Of a stretch of DNA of 64,000 nucleotides, positions 12,013-24,726 are shown in pieces (the stretch's first letter is position 1; each line of letters starts with the position of its first letter). Source of the DNA: Brassica napus (lineage: Eukaryota > Streptophyta > Magnoliopsida > Brassicales > Brassicaceae). A model generated the notes under the pieces. The model did no database searches. It worked only from the letters and a program-made list of their open reading frames with translations, and was not told the origin of the DNA. The stretch spans positions 28,394,423 to 28,458,422 of the forward strand of contig NC_063436.1 in NCBI RefSeq assembly GCF_020379485.1, given 5' to 3'. Made by a program: the position numbers and the translations under genes.

Positions 12013-15000
12013 CTAGATTTTGACCCGCGCTTCAAAGCGCGGGTATTGTATCCTTTTATATAATATTATATGAAAATATTTATGTTTGGGTTGTATTTAT
12101 AGGAGGTTATATTTCTTAATGTGTAATTTTAAATCAAGCACACAATTGAGAAAATTGTCTAAGTTTTTGACATAATGATAATATATCAATCTACTTTAAT
12201 AGTATATATGATTTCTTATTTATTAACTTCAAAGTCAAGGTAAACTATAATTTTTATTCCTTTCGGATTTTAAATTATACATAAATTATTTTGAACACAT
12301 TATAATATTTATATTAAGGTAAAGTTTAACTTGGGAATATAGTATGATCAATATTATTTTGAGGTCCCAAGTTGGACCGGTTTAAAATATGACACAAATC
12401 GATAAAATAATAAGATAATAATTTTTTTTTGAAAAATGTAACGTAAATATATCATCCAATTCAAATTATAAATTAATAATTATACTTATATACATTTTAT
12501 ATAACTATAAATAAACCATTATATTGTTTGTTTTATATTCATAATGGAATTATCTTTATTGTATATTATCTTTAATGAATTTGAAAAAATGTTATAGTTT
12601 TTTTAAGAAAAATTAATGTTTATATTATTAATACATTATAATGTTGACTTAATTATAATTTAATTATTTTTATTTGCACATAATTGTGGTTTGTTTTTTA
12701 AATGGGCCAGAAAGTGGCTTAACTATATTTAAGCTCATAAAATTATCAAGATGGGCTGTTATTTAGATATTTATGTTAAGCAAATTCTGTTACATAAGGA
12801 ATTCAATAAAATCGGCCCAAGCCCACACAAATTCTATAGCTTTTACATGATAGAGACCATATATTTTTGCCATTTTCAGACAGCTTTTCGTTTTCCAAAA
12901 AAAAAAAAACAAACTCTCTAATAGCGATTGAACCAACAAACGATATGTGTCTTCCACGAATCGACTCAGTCTCATCTCCAAGGTTACCCATTGTTACTCT
13001 TATTTTCTTCATCCTTGACAGAGAGGTGACTCGAATCAATTCTTACAGAAAGCTTCTTTTTTTTTGCATGTCTCTCCGATGGCTTAAATATAATCGAAGT
13101 TCAAATCGTGGTGAGCTGATTCAACAGACAAAAAACTCCAAAGGTTTGTCTTCATGTTCGTAAATCCACCATTAATAACAGGTTTACTTAAGAATTTTTA
13201 ATTAAAACATATTTACCAAAAGCCCATTAGATGAACCGATTTACATTTTTTTTTTCAGGTTTCATTCGTCAGAAGAAATAAAAGAACATTTTTTTCTTAA
13301 CTGCTGGTTCCTCTTGGTTAAACAGAAGAAGATGGAATCTCCGAAAGTATATCTCCATCCGATCCGTAAAAGGTAATTCCAATGTTACTTTTTTTGTCTC
13401 TTCATCCATTTCTTTTAAATATAATTTGTATTTTCAGATCTAACTTTTTTTTTAAATCTGTTTTGCAAGTTGGGTCCGATGATTTTCTTTCTTATTCCGA
13501 TGAGATGGGAACTTGTTGCGATGACAGTAAAATGGAACTTTAAAGTGTAAGCCGTACAAACATAAAGGTATACAAATAAATAGTCCCATTTGTTAAAATT
13601 GTAGATTCTTATACCATAAGAAATTAAATAAATATTTATAAAATATATTATACTTTCATTAAAAGGAATATTCACATATTCTCTAAAACTTAAATATTTA
13701 CATATTCACCTGTAATTTCTTCTGATTTTTCAAAAAAATATATTACTTTTATTTTTATTGTGAGGTTTGCAACGGGAGTTCACAAACATCTCTACAAATG
13801 AAAAAGTTTGTATCATTAAACATTGATAGATATATAAACTATCACAGATTCACAGGTGCGTATTGAATGAAAGAATATATACTGTTACTGTCAATTATTA
13901 GTATATTGAAATATAATGTATTTTGTCTTTTATAAGATTAAAAAATAATTTGATTTAAAACACATACATTTTCAGGAACTACAAACAATCAGTACGAAGA
14001 TAAGTATTATACTGAATACATCCATACATGTTTTAATTTGATCCATTCACTGTTTCATTTGGTCAAAATTTTAGGAATTTAAACTATGACGACTTAACAG
14101 AATTTCCATATTATTGTTTTTATTACCTTTTTGTCTCCAAATATGATTTCCAAACTCTCACCAAGCCCAGCATTGGATGGTTTCCAGGTGTGGTGACTTT
14201 GGCTTCGACCAACCCGTCTTCCATGGCCTAATCTCATCAAGGTAAACCATCTTTTACTTGGAAGACATATTATGAGAAACGTTTTGAGAAAATGTGTGTT
14301 GCTTTGAGGTTAAAAGACAGTATATATAAGAAAAATAAAGGTCGTGGATTTAGGTTTTCCTATTCAATACAGTTAGAGAATATATGCAGTTAGTTTAGTA
14401 AATTAATGGGAAATTAGATTTTTGGGTATATTATAATAGATATTTTCGTTACCAAAATTCATGATTTCTTGTTTTGATTTTCTCTTATTGATATGTTGAA
14501 GATATGCAAGTACAATGATTGGCCGGATATTTATGATTTAGTTATTCTTATTGTTTTGTATATATATTTTTCCAAATGAATTTACTTGCCGATTTTTTTG
14601 CTTTTGGTTATGTATATATCTTATTTTTTAATAATTGCATTTGAAACAGATTTGCAAATACAATAATTTGGCCAGTATGTTTCAAAGTGGTTTAATCCCG
14701 TATTTTTCTCAAAATATGGGTATTTTGTATAGAAAAAGTTTATTCCATAGATGGTACTTTTAAACCCAATTGTTAGTTTTTCTACTTAATATTAATAAAT
14801 AAATTCATGAAATAAATATAAAAAATGGGGTTTAGGGGTTCTTCTGTATCTCAATCTATACATCTAAAAATGCAACCATACAAATATATAAACATGAGTA
14901 TTTCAACCATTCATAACGCCGACCATACATATATTGTTTAATGGTGAAGCTTGCACCAAATTGAATTCTGGTAGTAAAATAAACATGTAATCGTTGATGG

Positions 15001-15500
15001 TACTTGATGTTCTGAATTTAAATGTACAATTTGTTACTGTCATATATTGTTTAAGCAATGGAAAAGAGCGTTATAGCAGTTCAAGATGGTTTTAAACCTT
15101 ATGTATGGTGTTGAAGCAAACACAGAATCGAATTCTGTTAATGAAATAAACATGTCATCGTTCATGTAACTTGATATCTGGATTTAATTGTACAATTTTT
15201 TACGTGAATATATTGTTTAAGCAATGGAAAGATTGAAAAGTATAATTGTTTATGTGAATACATCTTTTAATACATCTACGATGGCAGAGAGAGATTAAAA
15301 GTAAGATTACACATGGTAAATTAAATAAAGGCGTTGAAAAAGACTCGAAAAAATAGGATGGTTAAATAAAAGGAAATTTAAAAAATAAAATAATTTAATT
15401 GAAATCATAGTTTAAAAATAATTCAGTGGCATGAAGTTGTAAATACTTCAAAACTTGAAGGTGGTCTCAAAAAAAGCCCTTCAGTTTTAATAGTATTGAT
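12013..15500 (-). mobile_element. Non-autonomous Helitron
   Basis: Read on the minus strand, it starts TCAATACTATTAAAACTG at 15500 and ends with a perfect 10-bp hairpin ACCCGCGCTT / AAGCGCGGGT (12023-12044, 2-nt loop), then CTAG at 12013. It lies between A and T on that strand, as Helitrons do, with no target duplication. No Rep/helicase is encoded. The part around 12780-13560 is less AT-rich and has intron-like borders (an ATGGAATCTCCGAAAG start at 13331 on the plus strand), suggesting a captured host fragment that I cannot identify. Confidence 0.8.
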
Positions 15501-16954
15501 ATATCATACATAGTACTACTGGGTAACAGGTATCAGGTTCACGTATCCGTGACTACTTTACGGACAGATTATTTTAACAACTCCGATGTGGAAGCACGAT
15601 AATGTACACCTAACAGGATAATATAGTGAACTAGTGTTATTATTTGTTTGATACTATTATTATCTAGTAAAGGTATTTATGAAAGAAAGATGCTCTAAAA
15701 TTGAAGTCATTGTTTTCCTTTTAAGAGCCAGTTCTTTCAAAACTAAAATTTAATTCGTTAAAGATTCCTAGGTAATTGATATGAATGTCACATGTAGGAA
15801 ATTAAAATTTTAAATAATATTAGTTATAGTTATAATATTCTATTCAATTGGTATGAAAGATTATATATGTATTTGCGCGATACTAGTGTATTTTAAAAAC
15901 AGTTCCATCGGTTATTTTTGATAGGGTTAATTTTCTTTCTTTCTTTGTCTTATTCCAATAATGCAAATTAAGGTTTTTTTTAAGTTGTGTTCTAAAAAAC
16001 TATATACAGTAGTGATTCTATAAATTCTAGATAAATTAATATACACTATAAATTAATAAATTTATCCGGTCTCGAGTTAAACCAGTATAAAACATGATAC
16101 AATTTGATAAGATAATAATATTTAAAAAACTCTTAGGTAAATACATGGTTCCACTAAAATTATAACTTAATTATTATTAATATATATAAATTTATATAAA
16201 CACGCACAAAATATTTTTCTGATTATCTTTCTTTAAAATCAATATCATCTCTAATTTTATTTATAATTTATCCAACTATATATAAAGTATTCTATAGTAT
16301 GTAATCACCATACATAAAATATATCAATAATCTAGTAAAAATAGTTAAACATATCTTTATAAATTTTAACCAACATATAATATCATAAATGAAATATTAT
16401 TTTCAGTCTTATACACTAAAAATATTTTAAAAAATAATAAATCCAAAAAAAAAATTCTTTAAGATTAATAACTCCACAAAATAATAAAATTTTGAAATCC
16501 CAACATTATTAATTTATAGAGTTTTTATGGTAGACAACCGTTTAGGTCTTCTAAAATGATAATAAATATCTTATAAACTGGCTAAAATGATAATATTATA
16601 CCAATAAATAATATATAGTATTTAATATATTATAATATATTTAAAATATAATTACATACATTTTTAACTTTATGTTAGACACAATTTTAAAAACAGTTCC
16701 AGTGGTAATTTTTGATAAGGTATTCTAAAAACTAAAAATTATAGATAAAATAGGAGAGAAAGAGAATTGATTCTTTGCACACATTTTCTGATTTTTTAGA
16801 ACTTTCTTCCTTTTATCATCCAGTTAATGGTAAATTGATTTTAGAATGATTTTCTTAAATTAAAATGTTTATATTTAAATTTTTAAGAATTGTAGGATAG
16901 TTCTACCGTGAAGGTTAAAGGTGCTCTAAGAATTTGATAGTTTTGTATATAATA
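15501..16954. other. AT-rich DNA with an 800-bp-spaced direct repeat
   Basis: Near-identical stretches of about 45 bases (ATTTTAAAAACAGTTCC followed by TTTTTGATA) occur at about 15891-15935 and 16684-16725, so the interval between them may be an inserted or duplicated unit. The stretch near 16060-16160 resembles 12365-12460 inside the Helitron. No gene. Confidence 0.45.
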
Positions 16955-17202
16955 CTTCATTTGTTTCAAAAATAATTTCATTCTAACTTTTTTTAGTTTG
17001 TTTTAAAATAATTGTCACTCTATATTTTCAATGTAGTTTTTTCCAATAAATTTCTTTTTTATCCTTTTAAATAACCAAAAGATGTTTAGTGAAATTATTT
17101 TTATTTAAATAATTGCATAATAAATAAAGATAGATTAGTATATTTTATTATTTTTAATATGTGTGAAATGTGTCTAAATGATATTTATTATAAAATGGGG
17201 GA
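16955..17202. mobile_element. Stowaway-type MITE (Tc1/mariner-like)
   Basis: Left end CTTCATTTGTTTC and right end GGGGGAG form the typical Stowaway TIR (CTCCCTCCGT-like), with TA on both sides (16953-16954, 17203-17204). It is 248 bp long and non-coding. The element at 21808-22054 has nearly the same size and ends. Confidence 0.7.
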
Positions 17203-17204
17203 GT

Positions 17205-17949
17205 ACAAAATAACATAATTACTTTACTTTTTGTTTCCTTTTGTTTTATATTGATTTGATTTTGGGGGACATGTGAATTTCAGTGCGCTTTGCAGCAACT
17301 CTTGATTGTAAACAAAGACATTCTTCACGTGTGAACATAATGCAACAACTCCATCGATGTTTTCTTTTTTTTTTTGTTTGGGTAGAAAAAGGATGTTTTC
17401 ACCTCTTTGCCGGAAATCCAAACGTTGTAAATAGTCCATTCCACCGTAAGTTGAACCCAAATGATGGAAATTACAGCCGCAACCCTTTTACCACTAGACC
17501 ATCGATGTTTTCTTTATCCTTTTATATAACAGAAGTTACAGAATCGTGTCTTTGCAAAAGAGAATTCATTTTTAGTTGTTTTTGGGTAACATCCAAAATC
17601 ATGTTCACCTAAACAAATTAAAGTTTTTTATATCAATAATCATATTTGGTCATTATAATTATGTTTTCGTTGTTTTTGGGTAACAAACAAAATCATGTTT
17701 ACCTAAACAAATTAATTTTTTTATATCAATAATATATGTCGTCAATATAATTGTGGCTTCCCACGAAATCAAAATATTATTAGAGTAAATTAGCTCAATA
17801 TCCAAAAAGAAGTGAGATACCATAGAGTTGAGGGAAAATGGTGATGATGGGGGGAAAAAAATTGGGGGGAAATAGGGTATAGAGTGCAAATAGGGTATAT
17901 GTTGTGTGTAGGGAGTACAAATTCTCATATTATTATTGTATATTTTTAT
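17205..17949. other. Intergenic DNA, no gene recognised
   Basis: Slightly less AT-rich near 17260-17520. A duplicated phrase GGGTAACA..CAAAATCATGTT..ACCTAAACAAATTAA occurs at about 17585 and 17678. The open frames here match no family I know. Confidence 0.4.
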
Positions 17950-18235
17950 GTATTACTATAGTTTTTATGACTGTTAACTACATGAACAGTAACGTTATCA
18001 CATATTTGAAAAAAATACATATTAAAAATTAAGTTATTATCAATTTTTTTTTATAAATTCAAAATCCAAAACCAAAATATTGTTATTGTATTATTATAAT
18101 TTGTTTTTAATGACCGTTAACTACATGAACAGTAACGTGGTCACATATTTGAAAAAAATATATATTAAAAGCTATGTTATGATCAAAACGTTTTTATAAT
18201 TTCAAAATCCTATACATTTTTTTGGCTGCCGAAAT
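17950..18235 (+). repeat. Two-copy tandem repeat, period about 143 bp
   Basis: GTTAACTACATGAACAGTAACG occurs at 17973 and 18116, followed in both by CACATATTTGAAAAAAATA and a similar tail. Confidence 0.8.
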
Positions 18236-18295
18236 TATGTTATGATAGTTCATATAGCTTTTAATGCATTACCATTATCAATATATGTTTATGTA

Positions 18296-19577
18296 TCTAT
18301 ACTATTAAAAGAGAATCATTCTAAAAAAATATACTTAATTTAGGTTGTTGCATCCTTTCATTTTTAGTCCAACCTAATAACTAGATATTATAACCGAACT
18401 CCTATTATATAGCAACCAAATAATATTTTCCAACATTTAGAAATATATTGTAATCTCCCTTTTAATTCTAATATTTGTTTGGATCCACTTTTTTATCTAC
18501 ATATAATACCAAACGTAATTGACCTTTATAGGATCTTCAACTTATAAAATCTACCATTAACTAGTGCTATACCAATATCAACACTATTAACAAAACAAAT
18601 TATATCAATGTAGAAGGTTTCATATTATGTTATTAGATTATATATTTGGGACTGCAATACTAAATTAAAAAAAAATGCTAAATAAATCTTAAGTCTTATC
18701 AACTCAACAAATAAAAATATTATAAAATGCACATCAAATATAATGAGAGAGAGTAAAGTTTAAGATTTGGGTCTTCGGGCCGAGTTGGGTCGATTCCTTT
18801 TATGTCCTAGACATTTAAACCAACTAGATATTTGAAAATTTCAGTTCGGATTCGGGTTGGTTCCGGATTGGTTCAGATTCGTAATTCAAATAACTATAAT
18901 TATTGGTTACATGACGGGTCTGACCGATTTGAATATTTAAAACCCGAAAGGATTTGAAATACCCGAATACACAAAAATACCTGAAACATGAAATTTTTTG
19001 AAAACTCAAACAAAACTCTAAAAAGTTTAAATAGTTTATATAACCGAAAACTTTACCCAAAATATGAACTAAAAAACAGAAAATATCCAAAATTTTACTT
19101 GAATACCTGAAATATATAAGTAAATTTTGATAGCATCACCTTTTAACTTAAAAATATCCATAATACCAATCTTAAATATCCAGATGTGCCTAATATACAC
19201 AAAACAATCGGGTACTTTGTTTAGCCGATCGAGTTTCAGATAAAACTCGGACCTAACCGAGACCCGCGGGTTCAAAAGTATACCCAATAAGTACTTTGTT
19301 TTAGAAATTGACCAAACTGAATATGTATTTTTGGATCAGTTTTGGTTCAAATTTTTGGGTTCGGATAGAGTACATATGCCTGATAGAAATTTACATAAAA
19401 AATATACATTGAGAATCTCAAATAAGCAAATTAAATCTAAATAAATATCCTTCTTTGATATAATACGACTCTGTAACGTAATAATGTAAAACAATCTCAA
19501 AATGATAATTCATATCAAATTGTGTTTTTTCTTTATAATCTAAAAATCCGCACTTCAGAGCGCGGGTCAAAATCTAG
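18296..19577 (+). mobile_element. Non-autonomous Helitron
   Basis: It begins TCTATACTATTAAAAG, the usual crucifer Helitron 5' end, after A (18295). It ends GCGCGGGTCAAAATCTAG before T (19578), with an imperfect hairpin CCGCACTTCAGAGCGCGG just upstream. It is 1,282 bp and non-coding. The interior includes a decayed low-complexity GGGTT/GGTTCGG tract (about 18765-19370) of a type also seen at 23110-23415 and 58790-58940. Confidence 0.85.
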
Positions 19578-19822
19578 TTAGCGTATTATTTGTAGTTCGT
19601 AATCATTGTTTTTCTTCTTCTGATTTACTAATTAAAGTTCGATATCAAAACAAGGTCTTTGAGTGGAGTGTTTATCGCATGCCTGCTCCATTTTTCTCTC
19701 AAAGGTTAAATCACTGTTTGGTTGAGCTGGGGATCTTACGGCTTTGGCGCTTTCGTCGGTGATTGTTAAGATCTCCACCATCCGTATTCTCGAACTTCAC
19801 AATCGGATGTTCATCCTTCAGC

Positions 19823-20154
19823 CAAGGCCGGCTCAACATTCTTAGGGGCCCTAGGGCAAAAAAAAAATTTACCTTCTAAAATTTATATAAATACTATGTT
19901 TAAAATATATATAAAATTTAATATGTAATATTTTGTATATATTTGTAATGAAAATAAAACTATATACATATCAAATAATTCTGGACCCTTTTTATTTTGA
20001 TTTATTATATTTATAATTTTTTTATATATAAAAATATAGATTTATAAAAAAAATGGACCCCTTAATTATTATTATACGAGGGGACACGGGCTTGGGCCCG
20101 GGGTGGTCGCACCGCTTGTCCCCCCCCCCCCCCCCCCCAACTGAGCCGGCCCTG
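19823..20154. mobile_element. hAT-type MITE
   Basis: Ends CAAGGCCGGCTCA and, inverted, CAGGGCCGGCTCAG, flanked by a perfect 8-bp duplication CCTTCAGC (19815-19822, 20155-20162). An 8-bp duplication and CAGGGCCGG-type ends define hAT. It contains an 18-20 base C run near 20120-20139. Confidence 0.9.
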
Positions 20155-20593
20155 CCTTCAGCGCTTTATTTAGTGGTATCTTCTTTCTGCTCGATGCAAC
20201 TCAATGTGTTTCTGACGCGACGAACCCCTAAGAACTTCTTCGCTCTGGCGGCTCATCGGTTCTACGACGTGCGCTTGCTATTTGAGGATTATGGTGGGGC
20301 CAGTGGTAGACCCAATTTTTTTTTACCTGAGTCATGATTTGTACTGTAAGTCCAAACTGTATCAAAAAGCTCAGATTATAGCATGAACGTTTTCAAAAAA
20401 AGTGAAACAGGTGTAGGAAGAGGTTTTGAAGCCAGGTTAGGAATGTCATAGTCTGAAACCCGAAATCATTCGAGCTGTTTACGAATATATTGAATAAGGC
20501 TTGCAAATTAAAATTTTAAATTAAACCGGTGTTAGTTGACCCCCATTTCCTCTGTATGGTCAGCCCTTGGGTGAGACCGTCGAATCCTGCTAA

Positions 20594-20773
20594 AGATATC
20601 TCCAAACTCAACTCTATTTTTTCCTCCAAAATGAAATATATAGTAAAAAATGCTCCACCCACTTCATTTTCCACTCTATAATGGAGTTTAATTTATTTTT
20701 TGTTTGTTAATCACTGAGAAATGGAGTAGGGTTAAACCATTTTTACTCTATTCTTTTTATATAGGAGATGCTC
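20594..20773. mobile_element. Small TIR MITE (GAGCATCTCC type)
   Basis: Left AGATATCTCCAA, right inverse GAGCATCTCC, with TAA on both sides (20591-20593, 20774-20776). About 180 bp. The ends resemble those of the larger element at 31662-32747. Confidence 0.55.
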
Positions 20774-21126
20774 TAAGTTAGTCATCGGGGCTGGTTGGGC
20801 TGGTTATGTCTTCAAAGGTGGAGAACTCGGTGACAGAAGATCTATATTGGGATGGTGGTTTCCAGCAATGTGCTTCTCGCTGTTCCAGATCATTCTCATC
20901 CAAGCTCGAAGAAGGAAAGATACATCAGATATTTGACTTGTGCAGGGGCAAAGGACGTGAACAGTGTATAGCATCTAAGATTTGGAGCCGTATCTTCTCT
21001 CAAAGCTGGGGATTGGGGCCGTGGAACACCTCTGTGGATGTTTGCAAGGTTTCTGGTGCCGTTTCCTGATCTGGGTTTCGACACAATAGATATGTGAGGT
21101 TGTCGATCGATGATCAGAGTTGACAC

Positions 21127-21292
21127 CAGGAGCGGATGTAGGATGCTAATTAGTAGGGGGCACAATGATTTTTTCCATTATGATTTAGTTTTAGTGTGAA
21201 AGCATTCAATAAACCCTATAGTATTTAGCAAAGAAAATTTCAAAACAGTTGGGGGCACGTGCCCCGTACCCGTTATCTTGCGTCCGCCCCTG
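21127..21292. mobile_element. hAT-type MITE
   Basis: Ends CAGGAGCGGATG and inverse CAGGGGCGGACG, with a perfect 8-bp duplication GTTGACAC (21119-21126, 21293-21300). 166 bp, non-coding. Confidence 0.9.
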
Positions 21293-21584
21293 GTTGACAC
21301 CTGTGTCCACCGGAGTGGGTAGGCTTATGCTACCACAGTTTTCTTTCCCTCAGCTTCTACTCTGTTTACTTAGATTTGTAATGTCATTAGTTTTAGCCTA
21401 TGTAACATAGATTTCTCACTGTTTCTCCGTTAAGCCGGAATTGTACAAATTAAATGCTTTGTTGGGGATAATTTTAATATACATATTTTAATTTTTCAAA
21501 AGTTAGATGGAGTTGGTAATCATTGTTCATATAATTATTACGTTATTTTTTTAATGTATTAGGGCATCTCCAACACCATTACAT

Positions 21585-21743
21585 TATACATTATGATTAA
21601 GTCACGTAGGTATTCTTGGAGCTCAGTGAAGAGACTTAATTAGGAGAAAAGGAAGATAAGAAAAACTAATCAGTGTCCGATCCTGGTTGTTTTTGAATTA
21701 ACCCAATTCACTATTTTTAGTACTATTTTTAGTATTATTTTGC
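21585..21743 (+). repeat. Repeat R, copy B, left part
   Basis: Matches copy A around 2765-2880 (TATTCTTGGAGCTCAGTGAAG, GTGTCCGATCC, TTAACCCAATTCACTAT). Interrupted by the element at 21744-22609. Confidence 0.7.
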
Positions 21744-22609
21744 GACTTATTCTTGGAAAACCTATAGGTTCACCAACTAATAGGATTGTGTTATTTCATA
21801 TTTAATACTTCCTCTGTTTTTAAAACATGCATATTCTAGACTTTTCACATATATTAAGAAAACTCATTAAATATTTATTAATTTTTGTGAATAACAATTT
21901 TCCATAACTTTTAGCCAATAGAAATTCAATAAATACCATTAATTTTTTTGAAACTTACAATTTTTCATAAAATCATACATTGAAAAGGTAAAAAATGTAT
22001 CTTTTTGAAACAAATTTTTTTTCCAGAACATACATCTTTTAGGAACGGAGGGACTATCTTTTATAAAAAGAAATAAATATTGTCAAGTTATATTATGTTT
22101 TTAAAATAAAAAGATAAAAATAAAAAATAAAAAATAGTAGTAATTACAAAAAAAATATTTTTAACGTCGTCTGCAAAGCATTAAACCCTAAATCCTAATC
22201 TCTAAATTCTAAATCCTAAACCCTAAACCCTAAACCCTTGGGTAAACCTTAAACCCTTAGATAAATCCTAATTCTAAATAAAAAACACTAAATAGTAAAA
22301 TCCTAAAGTTTTAGGGTTTTACAGTTTAGTGTTTTTGATTTATAGTTTATGATTTATCCAAAGGTTTAGAGTTTATGATTTAGGGTTTAGGGATTAGAAT
22401 TTAAGGTTTTGTGTTTTGCTGACGAAGTTAAAAATATTTTTTTAAAATTTTTTTTAACTACTATTTTTTTTATCTTTTTATTTTAAAAACATAATATAAT
22501 TTGACAATATTTTGTTTCCTTTTCTAAAAAATATAGAATTTGAAATAATAAATTTTATTAGTTGGAGAACCTAAAGGTTCACCCTAGGGGATGAACCTAA
22601 TAATAACTT
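21744..22609. mobile_element. Mutator-like foldback MITE, second copy, with nested MITE
   Basis: Starts GACTTATTCTTGG like the right end of 40-699 and has the same telomere-like core (CCCTAAA near 22180-22240, TTTAGGG near 22375-22400). Flanks are 9-bp repeats with one mismatch: TTATTTTGC (21735-21743) and TTGTTTTGC (22610-22618). A Stowaway MITE sits in its left arm. Confidence 0.75.
21808..22054. mobile_element. Stowaway-type MITE nested in the Mutator-like MITE
   Basis: Left CTTCCTCTGTTTTTAAAACA and right inverse GTCCCTCCGTTCCTAAAAGA, with TA duplicated at 21806-21807 and 22055-22056. Its absence from the sister foldback element at 40-699 shows it entered later. Confidence 0.8.
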
Positions 22610-23090
22610 TTGTTTTGCCTCTTTTACCTTAAGCACCATTTTAACTCTATTTTTTTTAATTATTGAGTTGCTTAATATTTATCTAGTGAAGTTTATATCA
22701 TTTTCTTTTATTCAGGGAAGTTTTAAAATCCTTTTACTTTGATTTTCTTTAATCATTGAAGTTTTAATTATTTAATTTTCTTCAGTCATGTCTTGCGTTA
22801 TATTATCTTATCTTACGTTACTTTGCTTTCATGCAACTAGTCTAGTTATAAATTTTTTGCTAAGTAGATAAATATGGATCAAATGGTTGTATATATGAGG
22901 CTCGTTCGTGTTTTTATCAAATCCACTAAATTAGAACAAGTTCATGTCAGCGATGATAAGATGATACCGGACGAAGATGTCTTTAATGTGATCGGATCAC
23001 ATCACAACAATCTGCTGGTGGATCATCTCATTTGCCAGAACTTGAAAATCTCAACGACAAGATAATCCAGTTTTTTTTTAAAGAATACTT
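22610..23090 (+). repeat. Repeat R, copy B, right part (longest reading frame)
   Basis: Matches copy A 9410-10070. This copy keeps a segment the others have lost (about 22947-22985), and here a frame from 22874 to 23065 stays open for 63 residues, with IKSTKLEQVHVSDDK and PDEDVFNVIGSHH. That suggests R carries a captured coding exon; I do not recognise the protein. Confidence 0.6.
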
Positions 23091-23109
23091 TCATGCCTTG
23101 CACAAGATG

Positions 23110-23530
23110 TGACAAATTTAAAATTAGGGTTGGACATTCTACCCATACCCGAATCTAAATCTGAACCCAACCTAAAAATTCAAACCAAAATCCAAAGCAA
23201 AGTTACAAAATATCTGAACAGGTATTGAGTTAAGAGATAATGGATATTCGAACATGAACGTATTATCCGAACCTGACCCGATATGTAAGAATATCTGAAT
23301 GAGTCTAGATCCTTGTATCAAAATATCCAAAAATTTGAAATATTCAGTCGAGCACGAACGGATACCTAAACGTCTATATCTAGTAATATAAACATCATAA
23401 ATTTTTAACAAAAATAAGCTATTTAAGGCCCAATTATTCTTATGACATTATCAATCATATGGTTTATGTATGCGAAATAAATTAAGAGACTATGAAATAG
23501 CAAACAATATTCACTAATAAGAGGTCTATA
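23110..23530. other. Decayed GGTTCGG-type dispersed repeat, no gene
   Basis: Low-complexity sequence rich in CCGAA/CCCAAC/GAATATC, similar in style to 18765-19370 and 58790-58940. Confidence 0.35.
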
Positions 23531-23771
23531 ATACATGCATATGAAACAACCTTTGTCTACCGAAAGTCAGCTACCAAATTTCATACATATGTTCAGTTAT
23601 TGTGAAATTTGTTTTCTAACATTATATATATTTGGTATCACAACAAAATGGTGCCAGAATTTTAATTTAGCTACTCTCGATGCAACAATTACAAAACTAC
23701 TTAAGTTTGAGTTTACATTCTTTCAACCAGTACGGAGCTCTTATCATATATTTAAGTCATATTTCCTTTAC

Positions 23772-24726
23772 CAAGCTCTTTTTTTTTTTTTTTTGTCAAC
23801 TTTGAAATTTATTAAACAAGTTCATAATTTACAATAAAGGCCCAAGAGAAGGGCTAGATTAAAAAGACCCAACGATGCAAACAGTTGGCCCAAACGCAAA
23901 AGAAAGAGGAGGCCCATGAGGAGCGGTCCAAAGTTTTTCAAGGCAACAACTGCCTTTGCGGTAAAGACGACACGAGAGAAAGCTTGAAACACGCGTCAAG
24001 CTCTGGATGAAAAAAGAACACGTGCCGCTTGAGTCAATCCACCGCTTCAACGCCGACGGCAATTCTTCCCCGGAACTCCAACCACCGGAAGACGAAAACG
24101 TCCAACGACGAAGGGAGATAGCTCATTGAAGAGCACTCGTTGAGAACGGAATCGAAGCCGACATCAGTTAACAAACCACCACTTCGATAAAGAGGAATCG
24201 AGCGCTGCGATCGATCTAAGAGAACAGATTCACCTGTAAATAAAAGCAGTCACCTTTATAGATAAAGAGTAGCTCGAAGGTGAAAGAGCCCAATAAAGGG
24301 AAGGAGAGAACAATCAGATCCTTAGATGGAGAGACAATCGAAACCGAAGGAGAGCATAGTGAAGCGGAGGCGAAGAGAAGAACCAAAAAAACAGAGGAAC
24401 CGGTATGAACCAGTTCCAAACCGCTAACAACACCGCCACAAAGGATGGTGAGATACGAGACAGAAGCCGACGAAGACGGTGCTAAGGAAGCCACCGCTTT
24501 TCGGAGGCAAGAGCCGGCGAAGTCGACGCTAAGTTAGCTATCACTTCCCGGAATCAAAAGCTGGTGAAGACATTGTTTATGGGAACCACAGCTTCCTAGA
24601 GACAACCATCTGATCTATTGATCAGACAAACAAAAAGTTTTGAGAACTCTCATCACCACCTCCGTGAAAGATATCAGAGAGAGAACGGAGGGATAAGAGA
24701 GAAACTCTTTTTTTTACGCAAGCTCT
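23772..24726 (-). mobile_element. Retroelement insertion with poly(A) tail
   Basis: Read on the minus strand it ends ...AAAGTTGAC followed by a run of about 17 A (T run near 23779-23796). CAAGCTCTT flanks both ends (about 23772-23780 and 24718-24726), suggesting a short target duplication. A 92-residue open frame (24494-24216) lacks any known domain. The body is GC-richer than its surroundings. Probably a non-autonomous non-LTR element. Around it, TTCAACCAGTACGGAGCTCT occurs at both 23722 and 24739. Confidence 0.55.

Larger units (their letters stand above)
19579..21470 (+). other. Unidentified gene-like patch broken by three small elements
   Basis: Outside the elements at 19823-20154, 20594-20773 and 21127-21292 the base composition is gene-like. 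20155-20330 and 20800-21070 read through as open segments, and 21300-21460 resembles a 3' untranslated region. Removing the hAT insertions joins the flanks cleanly. I do not recognise the encoded protein (for example VENSVTEDLYWDGGF at 20815). It could be a decayed host gene or a retroelement body. Confidence 0.35.

Noticed and set aside
20120..20139. Long C run as a functional quadruplex
   Set aside because: A single homopolymer inside a small MITE, likely variable in length or affected by sequencing; no further support.
24216..24494. 92-residue minus-strand protein gene
   Set aside because: Inside the retroelement at 23772-24726, no domain, and no splice or promoter evidence of an independent gene.
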